Counted from the stretch's first letter, positions 20,434-36,819 are shown. The stretch is 64,000 nucleotides of DNA from Sacculina carcini (GCA_916048095.2 OU696587.1:5255993-5319992); one strand, 5' to 3'. Program-made: numbers and translations. Notes: a model not told the origin generated them from the sequence alone.

Positions 20434-20690
20434 AGTGCTTCCCAGACTTATTGTGATCGAGTACCACTTGGAGGCTCCGTACAGTCGCCGGGTACCACTT
20501 GGTTCCAGAAAAACTCAGATATCACTATATTTACATGATTGTACATAAGTAGAAAACATAAATCAACTGGAATAAATAACTCAATGTGAGGACTATATCT
20601 GCTTCTTCTCCACCAGCTGGTCAATGAGGGGCATTACTTTGCTCACAACATATCAGAAATCATGTTCTGGTGCTCTGAATATTCACATCA
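20434..20690 (-). mobile_element. hAT-type MITE, family A, copy 3 (one end missing)
   Basis: Reverse orientation. It starts near AGTGCTTCCCAGAC and holds the TTGTGATCGAGTACCACTTG and TTCTCCACCAGCTGGTCAAT blocks of family A. The far end is lost after TGTTCTGGTGC. Confidence 0.75.
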
Positions 20691-21186
20691 CGTATTCTAC
20701 AAATGAATTAAGAGAACAACAAAAAGTGGAATATATTATGGAATACATCCGCAACAAATGAAATTGGATATATTTATCGAACTCTCGTCTGAATTTTGTG
20801 TTGATTTGCGTTAATTTCGCAGCAAAGTGTCTCTGTTAAAGTGTTTCACAAGTGCAGGCCAACAATTCTTATATTTTCCAGATCCGGCTGCGAACAGACC
20901 CATTCATGAGAGTCAACGAAGCCTCCTTCCCTTCCCCCCAGCCCCACTTCACAGTCAACACTCGATCAAATGCCATTGTGCCTTTCTCTGTGCCTGTTTT
21001 TTTCTGTATGCTTGTGTGTGTGTGTGTGTGTGTTTATACGTGAATGGGTGTATGTTTGCACAGCACGCCACTTCAAATGTCATACGTGCATGAAGGAACA
21101 CACACACACACACACACAAAGACATACAGACACAAGCATGCATGCATGCCACGAGGTCAAACCACCCTCCCCCCAAGCCCATCCCC

Positions 21187-21188
<2 letters not shown>

Positions 21189-21240
<52 letters not shown>
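21189..21240. repeat. (TG)n microsatellite
   Basis: About 26 uninterrupted units in the tubulin 1-2 intergenic region. Further TG tracts follow at 21483-21517, 21650-21695 and 22190-22234. Confidence 0.95.
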
Positions 21241-21245
<5 letters not shown>

Positions 21246-21478
21246 AAGACGGCCACTCCTTATAAGGCAATCACCACACGGCGGACAAAAGCCTCACCAG
21301 CGCCTTGCAATGGCGCCATGAACGATGCACGATCGTTTGCATTGTTGATCAACGTGCGACGCACGTGCCCCCTCTGGCAGCCACGTGTCAGCACGTGTCT
21401 TCGCTCGTTACACGTGTAATTAGTGCACAGGTGTGCGCGGGTCCGTGTGTGTGTGTGTCAGCAGGTGTGTCTATCTGT

Positions 21479-21517
<39 letters not shown>

Positions 21518-21649
21518 TATCTGTGATTGTGTGTTTATGTGCGTGTGTGTGTGTGTATTTCGCAAAGTAATGACGCACACACACTCCGCCAATAACAGGG
21601 TGCAAAGCATATGAACACAGCAATCATAGAAGCGTTAATTTATAGCGAT

Positions 21650-21683
<34 letters not shown>

Positions 21684-21711
21684 TGTGTGTGTGTGGTGGA
21701 TTATTGTGGGC

Positions 21712-21885
21712 CAGTGGCGGCGCCAGGATTTTGCTTTGGAAGGGTTGAGGAAAAGATGTGAGTGGGTTGGCGAAACACACTCGAAATGTCCATGGTCAAG
21801 ATTTGTGGGTGAAACTCAGAGAAGGCTTGGCACATTTTAGGGGGCTTCAGCTCCTGCACCCCCCGTCCCCTTGGCTCCGCCACTG
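21712..21885 (+). mobile_element. MITE, CAGTGGCGG family, copy 1
   Basis: Ends CAGTGGCGGCGCCAGG and CCTTGGCTCCGCCACTG form imperfect inverted termini. 174 bp, no coding capacity. The same termini occur at 51452, 58349, 59820 and 61219. Confidence 0.75.
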
Positions 21886-22184
21886 CACTGGAATATATCA
21901 CTATTGCAAGGATGTTGCAAGAACACAGTTTCACGACGTTGCAAATGAATATGCGGAGGTGCGCAGCAAACATTCCAAACACCCCTGAACCGTAAGCTGC
22001 GTTTTAATACACTCAGAAACGTACTTGTGTTTGTATCTGTGCTAAGCCAACGTAGAAATCTATACAGAACAGAGCACACACACACACGCGCTGACACACT
22101 CACACACAAACACAAAGGCAAACATATATGTGGGCGTATCTGTGTGTTCTTGTCAATAACAACAAGTGTTTTTGTGATACACTG

Positions 22185-22236
<52 letters not shown>

Positions 22237-22989
22237 CTGCTGTTAACGCCCTGATAAAACGGCGTGAGAAACCTGTTTGTATGTACGTTCGTGTGTGTGT
22301 GTGTTAAGAAAGCGGAGAGCATTTCCATGCAGCACTCAATATCTCAGATGCGCCAACCTTACCGTCCATTATGTCCAGTGTGCTGACTTCACAATAAGCT
22401 AAGCTAATGGCATTTAATACCAATAGATCTGTTTATGGGCAATATAGCTTAATTACTTGATGGTATTTGCTTATATATAATATTGTTTATGCGCGTACGT
22501 GCATACGTGTTTTGTGTTTGCTTTTTTAAATGTTATTTTGTTAATATTTACAATATCGATTACCTGCTATAATATATCTTGATGTGTCAGTCCCTTGGAG
22601 TCTTGGCTCGACGGGCTGTTGCTATATTCTGTGCGTGTCTGATGTTATATTGGCTATTCGATAGTGTATCGTGGCAAATACGATATGCTTCCTACTTCTT
22701 CCTTGCTAGACTGGGAGGGTTTTCCTCAAAGTTGTGATGGTTCGCCACCGCCACCAGCTCTACAAGCCCTTTTCCGCAGCAATGATCTTGTTCCTGGCGC
22801 TGTTATGCAACGTCCAAGGTATAACTACGTACTGTCCAGCCTTCTCTTGAATACGTCACAGGTGCATCCAGATGACAGATCTCAGGGATCTTATTTCAAG
22901 CGGAAATGAGTTGAAAAGCGAGAGGAGTCCGTTGTTGGCAGAACTGGATATTGTAAGCGGTTTTACTCGCCGCGCAGTCGTGATTGGAA

Positions 22990-23222
22990 ATTTGGATCCT
23001 ACACTGGTGCCCCCCCCAAAATGTTTCCATCAACTCCCCATGAATAAGAGGTTCACTAAAACAGGCCAACAGAAATATTGTTCTGTATAATTTGTTGATA
23101 TAAGTATTATCCCAAAGACGTTGCATAATGATTCATGTACATGACTGATCGTCCCCAAAATTCACCCTCCCCAAGATTAATTCAGCCCCTCACAAATTTT
23201 CACTCTGGATCCGCCGCTGATC
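22990..23222 (+). mobile_element. MITE with TCTGGATCC end, copy 2
   Basis: Contains GATATAAGTATTATCCCAAA and ends CTCTGGATCCGCCGCTG. It belongs with the element at 24172; the left end is ragged. Confidence 0.55.
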
Positions 23223-24171
23223 TTACACACATGTTCATCCCGTTCTCCGGCCGATTCTTGTCCTCAGCACTGAACGATTGAGCTTGGGAACGCTCCCTTC
23301 GGGGATCTTTCATACATAAGTTACCATTCTCTCCTATTCCTTTGGGAGCTTTAATGATTATATTTATATATCGCTTGCACTTTTCCCATGATACTGGATT
23401 TGCCTGTAATGAATAATAATAAATACTAATTCTTTCTCTCCTCCTCCGCTAAGAGTAAAGCCCCAACACTGCGGAATGTACACTCTCACGTAATTCGTGG
23501 TTTCTTGAAGTTCAAACACACAAATTCCATTGACGAACAGCGAGGAGGAGCTGGACAAAAAACTAGCACACCGCAGGAATGCAATTAGATCGTTCAATTG
23601 GGCAGGCATTGGCGGTTGAGGACGAGAAGAAGAAGTGTGGGCTCAAATACTCGGAATCTCTGCTATAATCCAGTGTGACCCCACTGTCATATCACTCTTG
23701 AAGTTGAAGACCACTGGCCAGTTCTGCTGGATGTGTTTGTGCGTGCGCAAGAGAGTCAGTGTGCCCGTTGGTGCCTGCGTGAATGTATGTATGTGTGCAT
23801 GTGTATGTGTTACGTGTGTACTGTTCTTGTGTTACTTTGTCGTCACTCATTCACTTGATCGTGTCATTTCACTGCAACTCATCGTTCCAATTCAACTGCG
23901 TATTTATTGCTGCTACACCAGAATGACCACGAAACAATTAAACAGTTTTGATGCCTGAAGAGTGTTTTCCAGTTGAACAACACTGATTCGTCGACTTTCA
24001 AATTTCACAAAACGGCGCGTTTTCGTGACAGGGTTGCACGATGCAAGTCTGGCGCGCGCTGCATGAATTTGAATCGACAGCGGTGTGAAACTCGCTGTGT
24101 GGTTTCTCGGAAAACCGTTTGAAATAGAAATACAACTGACATAGCCACATTTGGCCATACATACACTCACT

Positions 24172-24464
24172 GCCGGATTCAGAGGGGGACTCAGGGGGCT
24201 GAACCCCCCCCCCCCCAAAAAAAAAAATCCATCAACTTATCATAACCATAATCTCATAATCATGTGTTTCACTAAAAATAAAAATATATTTATGTAGAAT
24301 TTCTTGATATATGCATTATCCCAAAGAATATTCGCGCATTATTGTGTGTGTAAATGTGTGTATATATCATTGAAAAATGCTCCAAGTCATGACCTTCACA
24401 TGCTACCTAGTCACTCATACATAATTCAGCCCCCCCAAATATTGTAGTCTGGATCCGCTCCTGT
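24172..24464 (+). mobile_element. MITE with GGATTCAGA/TCTGGATCC ends, copy 1
   Basis: Ends CTGCCGGATTCAGA and TCTGGATCCGCTCCTG; poly-C then poly-A near the left end, AATTCAGCCCCCCC near the right end. It shares a GATATATGCATTATCCCAAAG block with the copy at 22990. Confidence 0.65.
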
Positions 24465-24485
24465 ATACACTCAAGAACGCACCAT

Positions 24486-24499
<14 letters not shown>

Positions 24500-24569
<70 letters not shown>
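24500..24569. repeat. (TA)n microsatellite
   Basis: About 35 TA units directly after a short CA tract, so a compound repeat. A similar (AT)n of about 27 units is at 36199-36251. Confidence 0.95.
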
Positions 24570-24573
<4 letters not shown>

Positions 24574-26028
24574 TTGAACATACACACACATTGACTGGCC
24601 TGTATATGAATTTATTCAAAGCAAACACGATGTTTTGAGATCAGTCATAAATTTCGCCGTTCAATGTTGAGCGCCGACAGAAACACACCTTTTCCCAGTT
24701 GCTACACTCAAACAAGCTGACTATATCGGACAATCACGAAACGATTTCTAAGCATCCTACATTAAAAACAAAGAGGACCGATTTTCATCCAAAAAAAAGA
24801 AACAGAAAAAAACTCGATAACTCATAACCTCGTCAAATCACGTTCGCTAGTGGCGAAGGCACCGCCAAAAATCCTCATGAAAAACAAATTGAAGAAATCC
24901 AACAAAACACAGAATAGTGTAGTCTACTTTCTCGACGGATTTTAGTGCGTGGTGTTGATAAGGTCAATTCATTCGGCCTTGATTACATGATATGTATGTC
25001 TGTCTGTGTGTGTGTGTACGATCATGTACCCATGCAAGTAATTGTGCACAAAACGCAATTACAAAGCAATCAACATAGCAATGCATCGGACAAGAAAAAT
25101 ATCCCTATACTTATACACACACACACACACACGCACATACACACGCACAGATGTACCACAAATACATCAAGAGAAATGCTGCCAGATTTCTCGAGGTAGA
25201 TTCCATTATTGACTACGAAATCCACGTTGATTTATATTCCTTACACAAGTCCACAATTGGCTAATTCAATTGAGAAACACGTTCAAATTGGGCTGTTTAT
25301 CAGCGAAAATTCGACAGAGGTAACCTAAATCCATATTTCGTGGATAAACACGAGAACCTAGATTCTTACACACTTGGTACTGGTGTATGTGCATGTGTGT
25401 GTGTGTGTGAGTGTGCAGCATATGCAATAACTAGTGCAAGCGGCAGATTTTTAGCACACACACAAGCACACTCACAGTGTCAGTGGAGCATACGTTATAA
25501 GGCGTGTTATTACATTGCCCTCAGCTCAAAGAGAACACCTCAACTACAACTGGATTGAGTTTTACGTGTAAATCGCATAAGCAGACTCTACAAACAAACG
25601 ATACTTTCAGCTAACCTAGATAATTTGAGAGCTAATGGGAATCTCATCCAAAGTTTCCCATCGTTCGACAGCAGCCTGTTCATCTCAATATACACTTACG
25701 AGACCTCACACACTCGATTCAGAATGTCGACAGCAGGACATGCAAACACACCTTTCTGTCAGTCTAAACAATCTGTCTGTTAACAACACAATCCACGCCT
25801 GACGAAACTCGCCGTCATCTTCTGCTTAGCAAGTATCAACACGTTTCAATAGAATATCGAAGCATAACAACTCGGTGATATTTTGATTTGGTTGATAGTG
25901 TTCAGCAGGCTTAAATTAGTGTGGACTAAATCACCAATATACTCTATCACACAAACACACGCGCCTCAAGACTGGACGGAACCGTTGGACGGATATCGTA
26001 TGTGCCAAAACTATTCGGAGTTGAACCG

Positions 26029-27542
26029 TTAATTTTTTTCTACGTCCACTATGCGCTCTTTACCCCTGCCACCCCGACTAGTGTTCGAATGAACACTCTT
26101 TGCCGATTTTTCGCCACCTGATCTGGCATCTTCCTCTTCGTCGTCTTGCTCCCAATCATCATCGCCGTATTCCTCCTCCAGCTGATCCTTGGAAGCATCT
26201 GAGCCACCAGTCTTGCTTCCGGGAACCGAACGCTGCGAACGGTTGGTACCGGCGCTGGAGTGTGCTTCACCACTAAAATTGCCGCCACCTCTTCGCTGGT
26301 CAGATCCCGGACTGGACATCTTACCAGGATTACTGTTAGTATGACTGCCTGCTCGACTGCTGGACTTCTTGTGATCGGTCAGACTTCTGGTGCTCTCCTG
26401 TCTGTTCATTGTCAGTGACTGTCGGCTGTTTTGCTGTTTCAACGACTCTTTTCTCGAAGCTGCTTTTGTATTAGCAGAAGCATCCCGGTCTTCATCATCA
26501 AAATCGTCGTCATCTTCGAAATCGTCATCAGCCGTACTTTCCTGGTACTGTTGGTACTCGAAAATAAGATCGTTCATGTTGCTCTCGGCTTCGGTAAACT
26601 CCATCTCGTCCATACCCTCGCCTGTGTACCAGTGTAAAAATGCCTTGCGTCGGAACATCACGGTAAATTGTTCGGAAATGCGTTTGAATAGCTCTTGAAT
26701 GGCGGTAGTGTTGCCGATGAAGGTGGAACACATTTTGAGACCCCGCGGAGGAATATCACACACGGCCGTCACTGTGTTGTTAGGAATCCAGTCGACAAAG
26801 AAGCTGCTGTTCTTCGCCTGAATGTTGTACATCTCTTCGTCGACTTCTTTCATTGACATTCGACCGCGAAACACCGCCGCCGCCGTCAGATAGCGACCAT
26901 TGCGTGGATCACAATCCGCCATCATGTTTCTTGGTTCAAACATCGCCTGAGTCAGTTCTTTGACCGTAAATGTTTTGTATCTGTGATTGACCTTGGTGGT
27001 CAGCGGCACAAATCCCGGTATGAAAAAGTGAAGCCGAGGAAACGGCACCATGTTAACGGCCAGTTTCCTGAGGTCGGCATTCAATTGACCCGGAAACCGC
27101 AGACAAGTTGTGATGCCACTCATGGCTAGAGCTATCAAGTGATTCAAATCCCCATACGTGGGGGTCTGCAGTTTCAACTGGTTTTGACAGATGTTGTACA
27201 GAGCCTCGTTGTCGATGCAGAACGTTTCATCAGTGTTCTCAATCAAGTGATGTGACGACAGCATAGCGTTGTACGGCTCGACCACGGTGTCGGAGACCTT
27301 GGGTGAGGGAGTCACCGAAAATGTGGCCAAAATTCGTTCGGGGAACTCCTCACGAACGCGAGACAACAGCAGGGTACCCATTCCCGAACCGGTACCTCCT
27401 CCCAATGAATGTGACAACTGAAATCCCTGCAGACAGTCACAATCCTCAGCCTCTTTGCGCACCGCATCAAGTACACTGTCAACAAGTTCGGCTCCTTCAG
27501 TGTAGTGACCCTTGGCCCAGTTGTTGCCCGCTCCTGAATTGC
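26029..27542 (-). CDS. betaTub: beta-tubulin 2, exon 3 with the long tail
   Basis: Acceptor cttcggcag, then 504 codons including the stop. Roughly the first 340 codons are tubulin core from [13 protein letters not shown] to EYQQYQEST; the remainder (about 26029-26525) is the tail. There is no intron or obvious repeat at the core/tail boundary. Confidence 0.92.
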
Positions 27543-29425
27543 CTGCCGAAGCAAACACACATAAAATACAAAAAACTTCCACCATCACACATGTATGCGT
27601 GCTGAAGGCTCTCGCTTGCTCCGCAGTATAATTGCATCAGCAAGTACGAGGCAAATATACTAAAAAACTACGTTTAATGAGAGTCAGTAGTGAGTGTTTT
27701 ATTGAGTGTTTGTATGTCAGTAGAAACCGGAGCTTTCAGCATTTTGTATGTTTTATTCCACAATTCCACAGATTATCAGATTATCAGATTTATTCCACAG
27801 ATTATCCTCACATTATATTATCCATGAACCTCACATAAAAGTTGGTCCCATAAACCTGAATGCTTGCATAGTCGAAATTGCTTACCATGATACCACGTAA
27901 TGCACCTGACGGTTACTCACTTGGACTGTCTTGGTCTTCATTCACAGACACAGTGATATATACTAAAAGCACTCAACTCTTTTGACGCGAGGCTTGCTAA
28001 CTGGAAGACCAATGATGAAGCAAAGCCCGGAGAGAAGCGACGGCTTACCACTGATGAAATTGCTCGGATGGAAGATGGACCCGATCGCAGAGGAGCGCAC
28101 CGAGTCCATGGTGCCAGGCTCGAGGTCGGTCAAAACAGCACGAGGAACGTACTTGCCGTCGGAGCACTCGTTGAAGTATACGTTGAGTCGCTCCAACTGG
28201 AGACTCGATTCCCCGCAGTACACGCCAGTTGGGTCCAGTCCATGCTCGTGGGAACACATCTCCCAGAACTGGTAAAATAACAACACCGCTAACTGGAGCT
28301 GCAAATGGCGACTATATGAATCATGGAACCCAAATCAAGCGTCCGGTACGAGACGTCGATACGGATGACAAACCTGAATCGCTCGAAACCGTGGGAAATA
28401 TTTGCACCGATGCTAGTGTAAGTCAATTTCTACCAAAATCACAATTCGGCGCATAAAAGTATGTTTCTTGTAGTGAAAATTGTTACCGAATCCTGCTGAA
28501 AGTACCTGTACGCATGCACGTTAGGCAGGCATTAAGTGGTGTAAATTACTTCACGACTTGTTCAGTCAACGAACACACCTACCGTGTTGCGACTAGACAT
28601 GTCATTTTGTGGAGGATCATTTCTGGAGGCGATGAAAAAGTGGCATGTGGGAGTGATTGACAAGTGCGCGCGTACCAACACGCACGATGCGGCATAGTTG
28701 CAGAGCCGTTGCGAGGACTTATGAGCCCCCCCCCGAAGGCAACACTTGGGGCCCCTCCCGAAGGCAACACTTGGGGCCCCCCCGAAGGCAACACTTGGGG
28801 CCCCCATTATAAATAAACCATCAAATAATGAATATATTTATTATACATAATCACATAATACAAGCTCAGGTGAAAACATCTGAGCAAAAAGGTAAAGGCT
28901 ATACATAATATGATACATTTTAATGTCATACGTGAAGCAACGGGGCCTCAACACTCGGGGCCCCCTCCCCGGCCGGGGGGTACGGGGGGCGGTTGCTACG
29001 GCTCTGCATGGTTGCCATTGAACTATTAAAACTATTGCTGAAAGGAAGGTCCGATGCGGTCTGTACATAAGCTTATCGTGAAGTCAAATATGACAGAACC
29101 TAGCGAAATGTGAGGAAACTCATTACGTACTTGACTAGTCTGAGGCAACTCAGCAACCCAATTCTGTGCTCTGAATACAAGAAGGGATGTTTTACGCAAG
29201 AACATCATACCGTAATCATCAAAAAACAAGTACAGTGCCGGTTTGAACAAAAACAGTGCAGATTTGAGCGGATCAAGTAAGTACAATGAGTACAATGAGT
29301 TCAGTGAGGCGGTCTCAGCTCCTTCTCCTGGCGTATTTCACCATTTCCTGTCAATCGCTCGCTTAGAGCAGGCGTGGGACAATCTCAACTTCCTGTTTGT
29401 CAAATCGGCAATGATTCAGTTGTCG

Positions 29426-29456
<31 letters not shown>

Positions 29457-30831
29457 ACACATACACACACATACACACACTTGTATCACTTTCTCACGCA
29501 CTTACACATACACACACCACATTTCACTAGGTCTACACGGGATTCCACGCAACGCTTGATCGCACATATAACACACTGGAAATTCTACAAGTATCAAAGT
29601 GCCGATGGCGTAGCAAAAGCACCTTCTAAATACGCTGAAACCACAACGTAACGTAGAGAATACAAGAAATTGTGTCATTTGAAATGCAGAATGATACTCC
29701 GGGTAGCCCATAATAACACATTCCCAATAAACATCAACCTAGCTTTGTTAGAGCTGGTTTGTAAAATAAACTACGGACACGGACACTTCTGTCACCACCC
29801 TTGGTACTTTCCTTGCATGAATTGCACTCATGGTTTTGGCGTATTCACGTCATGATATAACCGTCATTGTACACCATACTCTCTCACTGATGCTCTAGCA
29901 TGATGGGAATAGATGACCACACGACCGCACGTAAATATCACGCACAAGGCTGGCGGGCATTTAAACGCCGCGCTTCACTCCTGCCGAGTCTGACAATTAT
30001 CGAGCGATTCGGTGAGAGCGTACTGGAGAAGAGAGCTGCTCTATCAGAACACTGCGACCGCAAGACAGTATGGTATATCGACCAGCCAAATGTCATCAAT
30101 ACACATCGGTGAAAGACTACATCGGCCAAGTTCTCAGCGGTCAATACAGCCAACACACAGCGAATCACCGACGATAACTGATCAGCGATGTAACACGATA
30201 CAGCCACGAATCACTAGTTCGCGAGTTAGTTGAGAAAAACTCACACGATAAAAAACGACGAGAAACAAAAGTAACGAGCCGACAAACTATATTAAGATGT
30301 TCAAGTTCAAGATCCTGAAATTCCAGATTGAACTAAATAGATTACCTGAGATGAAAATGCAAATGAAAATAATGGAAGACTGAAGCGATTAAAGACGTAA
30401 CTATGGGGAGCATATACATGCAGTTACCGTAAAACCTCTATTTGAGCGATATGCCGTTCTATTTTTCAAATCTCCCGCAGTGCCCTTCAATTAGGGGTTA
30501 CTGTTCAAGTTTTTGACTGGTCAGAAAAGCGACAAAATACGGTATACTTTATGGATGAACCAGATAGCGTACACATGTATATTAAACAAATTACACAAAT
30601 ACCAATAAAGTCAGTCAGTCAGTTATTGGCAAAATAGAAGAATTAATCAAAGTGATGTATAATTAAAGGTGCAGTTCAAATAGAGGGTTCTCGGTATATA
30701 TCCACGTTATAACTTCGTAGGATGTTGAAGATGTGATCATATATGATGACCATATGGAGCGTTGACCATCTTACCTTGGTGCCCATCTGATTGCCACACT
30801 GGCCCGCCTGAATGCTGACAATCTCACGCAT
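26029..30831 (-). CDS. betaTub: beta-tubulin gene 2 with about 165 extra C-terminal residues
   Basis: Exons 30831-30775, 28268-28049 and 27542-26029 join in phases 0 and 1 to give 596 residues; usual beta-tubulins have 445-450. The body is complete: [44 protein letters not shown] and [19 protein letters not shown]. It is the most divergent of the three, with [17 protein letters not shown] for [17 protein letters not shown] and the M-loop [15 protein letters not shown]. After EYQQYQEST the tail runs for some 165 residues: an acidic block ([16 protein letters not shown]), a Ser/Arg/Gln-rich basic part with RKES, RQS and RQES motifs, a second acidic block ([18 protein letters not shown]) and a basic end ([15 protein letters not shown]). 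The frame is open throughout with no sign of decay, so this is probably a real specialised isotype; testis or axonemal use is only a guess. Confidence 0.9.
28049..28268 (-). CDS. betaTub: beta-tubulin 2, exon 2
   Basis: It starts [15 protein letters not shown] after ttttaccag and ends NFISG with one base before gtaagc (phase 1). It covers residues 20 to about 92, including the [17 protein letters not shown] loop. The intron at the NFISG/NSGAG junction is not present in genes 1 and 3, so each paralogue has its own intron set. Confidence 0.9.
28701..29006 (-). mobile_element. hAT-type MITE, CAGAGCCG family, copy with internal tandem repeat
   Basis: Ends CAGAGCCGTTGCGAGG and GGTTGCTACGGCTCTG. 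Flanks CATAGTTG and CATGGTTG match at seven of eight positions. Between 28733 and 28805 a unit containing GAAGGCAACACTTGGGGCCC is present three times. It lies in intron 1 of beta-tubulin 2. Confidence 0.82.
30427..30696. mobile_element. TA-flanked MITE (Tc1/mariner type)
   Basis: Ends CCGTAAAACCTCTATTTGAG and TTCAAATAGAGGGTTCTCGG are imperfect inverted repeats bounded by TA. No coding sequence. It is in intron 1 of beta-tubulin 2, close to exon 1. Confidence 0.7.
30775..30831 (-). CDS. betaTub: beta-tubulin 2, exon 1
   Basis: Nineteen codons, [19 protein letters not shown], ending AAG before gtaaga in phase 0, the same boundary as in the neighbouring tubulin genes. Confidence 0.9.
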
Positions 30832-31067
30832 CGTCGTGGCTCGGAGGAGCACGTGTCAGACGCACGAGCCGGGGCGCCAAGTCGGCAGAAGATCGTCCTC
30901 GAGCAGGGACGGACGGCTACACAACTAGACTTGGATAAGAGGAGAACTAACTATCGACTGTATCCAGAAGAAAAGCAGCTATTAGGATAACAGCAAAGAC
31001 AACCTGAACTACACCTAACAAGCCACCCACACACAGGGCCAATGCAGATGCGATCGACCGCACACAA

Positions 31068-31075
31068 CCAATTGG
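31068..31075. promoter_or_regulatory. Palindromic CCAATTGG upstream of beta-tubulin 2
   Basis: About 240 bp upstream of the ATG at 30831; it reads as a CCAAT box in both orientations. Confidence 0.4.
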
Positions 31076-31790
31076 TCACCGACGGATGCGTCAGTTGACG
31101 TGCAACAAATGCAGCGATCGCACTAGAGGTGTGTAAGTGGCGTATTGGTGGTGGTCTCCCTGCGAATAGTTAACGATCTACTCCTGCAACGGCAGTGCAT
31201 TGCCGACGATGACCGACTAGGAAATCGACCGGTTAATGACGTCGATCGCTCGCTTGCCCGCCCAGCAAGCAGCAGCAACCAACCTTCGACGGTGGTCGAT
31301 GCTACGGCTGGATGTGGGCCGCTCATGTGTGTGTGTGTGTGTGCTAATTGCTCGCCCGTTATCAGGCCTTTTTTGCGGCCAGTCGGTCAGTTGATTACAC
31401 AAGCCGACACGACAATGTCACGGGCATAGCAGTGGAAACAATGGTGCTGACCCAATTGCATGGCATAATGAGCGAACACAGCAACTAACAAGCGCAACAG
31501 TATTGCTAGGGTAGTGACACTAGGGGAATTTCGACGCGTAAAGTACCAGAATAAATTCCAAGTAGTCCACAGTACGAAAAACAAACATCTCAAGCTAATA
31601 GAGAATCCCCAGACATAAGCAAGACACACAAAACGGTAGTGTGATCTTTGTATATATTATCGGCAAATCAGTTCGAAAACGAGAAAAGGCGACGAGACAA
31701 TCTATAACGTGGACACCGAGACAGATCCAAAATTAGTATTAGACGGAAATACATCGGAGCGCAAGACTAGCATACAAAATGGAACCGAAT

Positions 31791-35204
<3,414 letters not shown>

Positions 35205-35330
35205 TTTCAACGGTAAAAACCGGCAAAGAGCAACAGCAAACGCCCAGCAGCACTGCCAACAGAGGAATGAACGGTGAGCGGAATGTTGGCGGGAAACGAT
35301 CCGCCGGTGAAGGCAGTGTGGTGGAGCAGT

Positions 35331-35358
35331 CACGTGAGCCAACGCCGACCAATCAGAG
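35331..35358 (-). promoter_or_regulatory. E-box and CCAAT box upstream of beta-tubulin 3
   Basis: CACGTG near 35331 and CCAATCAG near 35352, about 130-150 bp upstream of the ATG, in a locally GC-rich stretch (35270-35420). A plausible housekeeping-type promoter. Confidence 0.5.
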
Positions 35359-35420
35359 GGCGCAATTCAAACTACAGAGCCGGCTACGTTGGAACGGCTG
35401 TGGCTTCGGATTGACGTGGA

Positions 35421-36198
35421 AACAAGATGCGACATCTAGTGTCAATTTTTATAACTATTTGTCAGTATGCGTTACAACGTAACCACGCCCGTATCCAATT
35501 CACTCTATATCATTCGAAAAAATCTTGATACAATAAAACAATAATAGAAAATAAATACAAATATAAATTGGCGAATGCAGATACAAAACATGAATTATAA
35601 ATGCAGTGCAGCATTAAAACAATCTTGATATTTAACAAAAATGTGTGATATTTTATCCTGCCGATCGTCATTGATAAATATTTTCAATTAATTTTGCGTA
35701 AATCACACTCATAAATCACCTATCGTATGAAGCTGCATTCATAATCACCTCATTCACACTCTTCTGATTCCAACTTGTTCATTGGTTTTGATAATTAGCA
35801 TACAAAATATTGTTCACAAATGTTTGTTTCATCCGCTTCCAAATTCCTCAAATTTGAAGCTCTTGAATATTCCACGTTTAGCCAACGACAAACACCGCTT
35901 AATTCCTCCCAGTGTATATATTTCATTTGGGCGCATGCTTTGAAACTTTAAAGTCAAAATATTCCATTGAAACAAACACACACACACACACACACACGTG
36001 AAATCAAATACACACAAAAAACAAAATTCAAAAACTAATAAATAATAAAAAACGATCGCGTACAGGCAAAACTACACGTAAAACCACTAACAAATTCTTA
36101 TAACTCATATCAAAGCACGTAGAACACAGAAATAGATGATTTATGAAAAATACTTCAAATGGCTCCACTATGAGATCAAACTTCAGACTCCCAGATTA

Positions 36199-36253
<55 letters not shown>

Positions 36254-36819
36254 AACTATGCATGAACAATTTTTGAATGCAAAATATCGTATAAAGTTAT
36301 TTGATAGAAAGCGCGCACACTACTGCATTACAGCGCCACCTATATTGATCCCCCAAGACGCACACACAAGGTTCTGACGTTTGGTCGGCGGGTACAAAAC
36401 TACCAAGCCCTATATCGCAAAGCTCAAGGCGATAGCTGTAAAAATGCCGCCAATACAAAGCGTAGACAACAAGCTAAACACTTATATGGAGCACATGTTT
36501 GGCAGTTGCATCCATTTTCGATTTTAGCCTTTCAAACCCCCTACAACTCGAAAAATATCAAACAGTTCGCGCGATGCGAAAACACACACAAACACACACA
36601 CACACACAAATATGCATGTAAACGCACGTAGAAACGCATTCAATATCCAGTCAAGTAAGCCATATTGGCCACACACAATAATTCGACAAGACTCATTTTC
36701 GATAAACACGTGACATGAGCCACAGCCATCCTCCAGCGACGCCGGCAATTTCCACCAATCAGCGCGCAGCACGCCAGCGCCGGTCGTTGAGTCGAGCGCG
36801 CTCATTGGTCAAGCCGATG
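35421..36819. other. Gap between beta-tubulin 3 and the KLF gene
   Basis: AT-rich with the (AT)n at 36199. The KLF 3' UTR should lie in the upper part. No other gene seen. Confidence 0.5.
36199..36251. repeat. (AT)n microsatellite
   Basis: About 27 units, downstream of the KLF stop codon. Confidence 0.95.

Larger units (their letters stand above)
19860..26028. other. Intergenic region between beta-tubulins 1 and 2
   Basis: No gene found. A patch of CCACCTAG/CTAGGTGG motifs in both orientations is at 19885-20030. MITEs are at 20434, 21712, 22990 and 24172, with dinucleotide tracts throughout. 25200-26028 shows nothing recognisable and should contain the beta-tubulin 1 upstream side and beta-tubulin 2 3' UTR. 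Confidence 0.6.
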
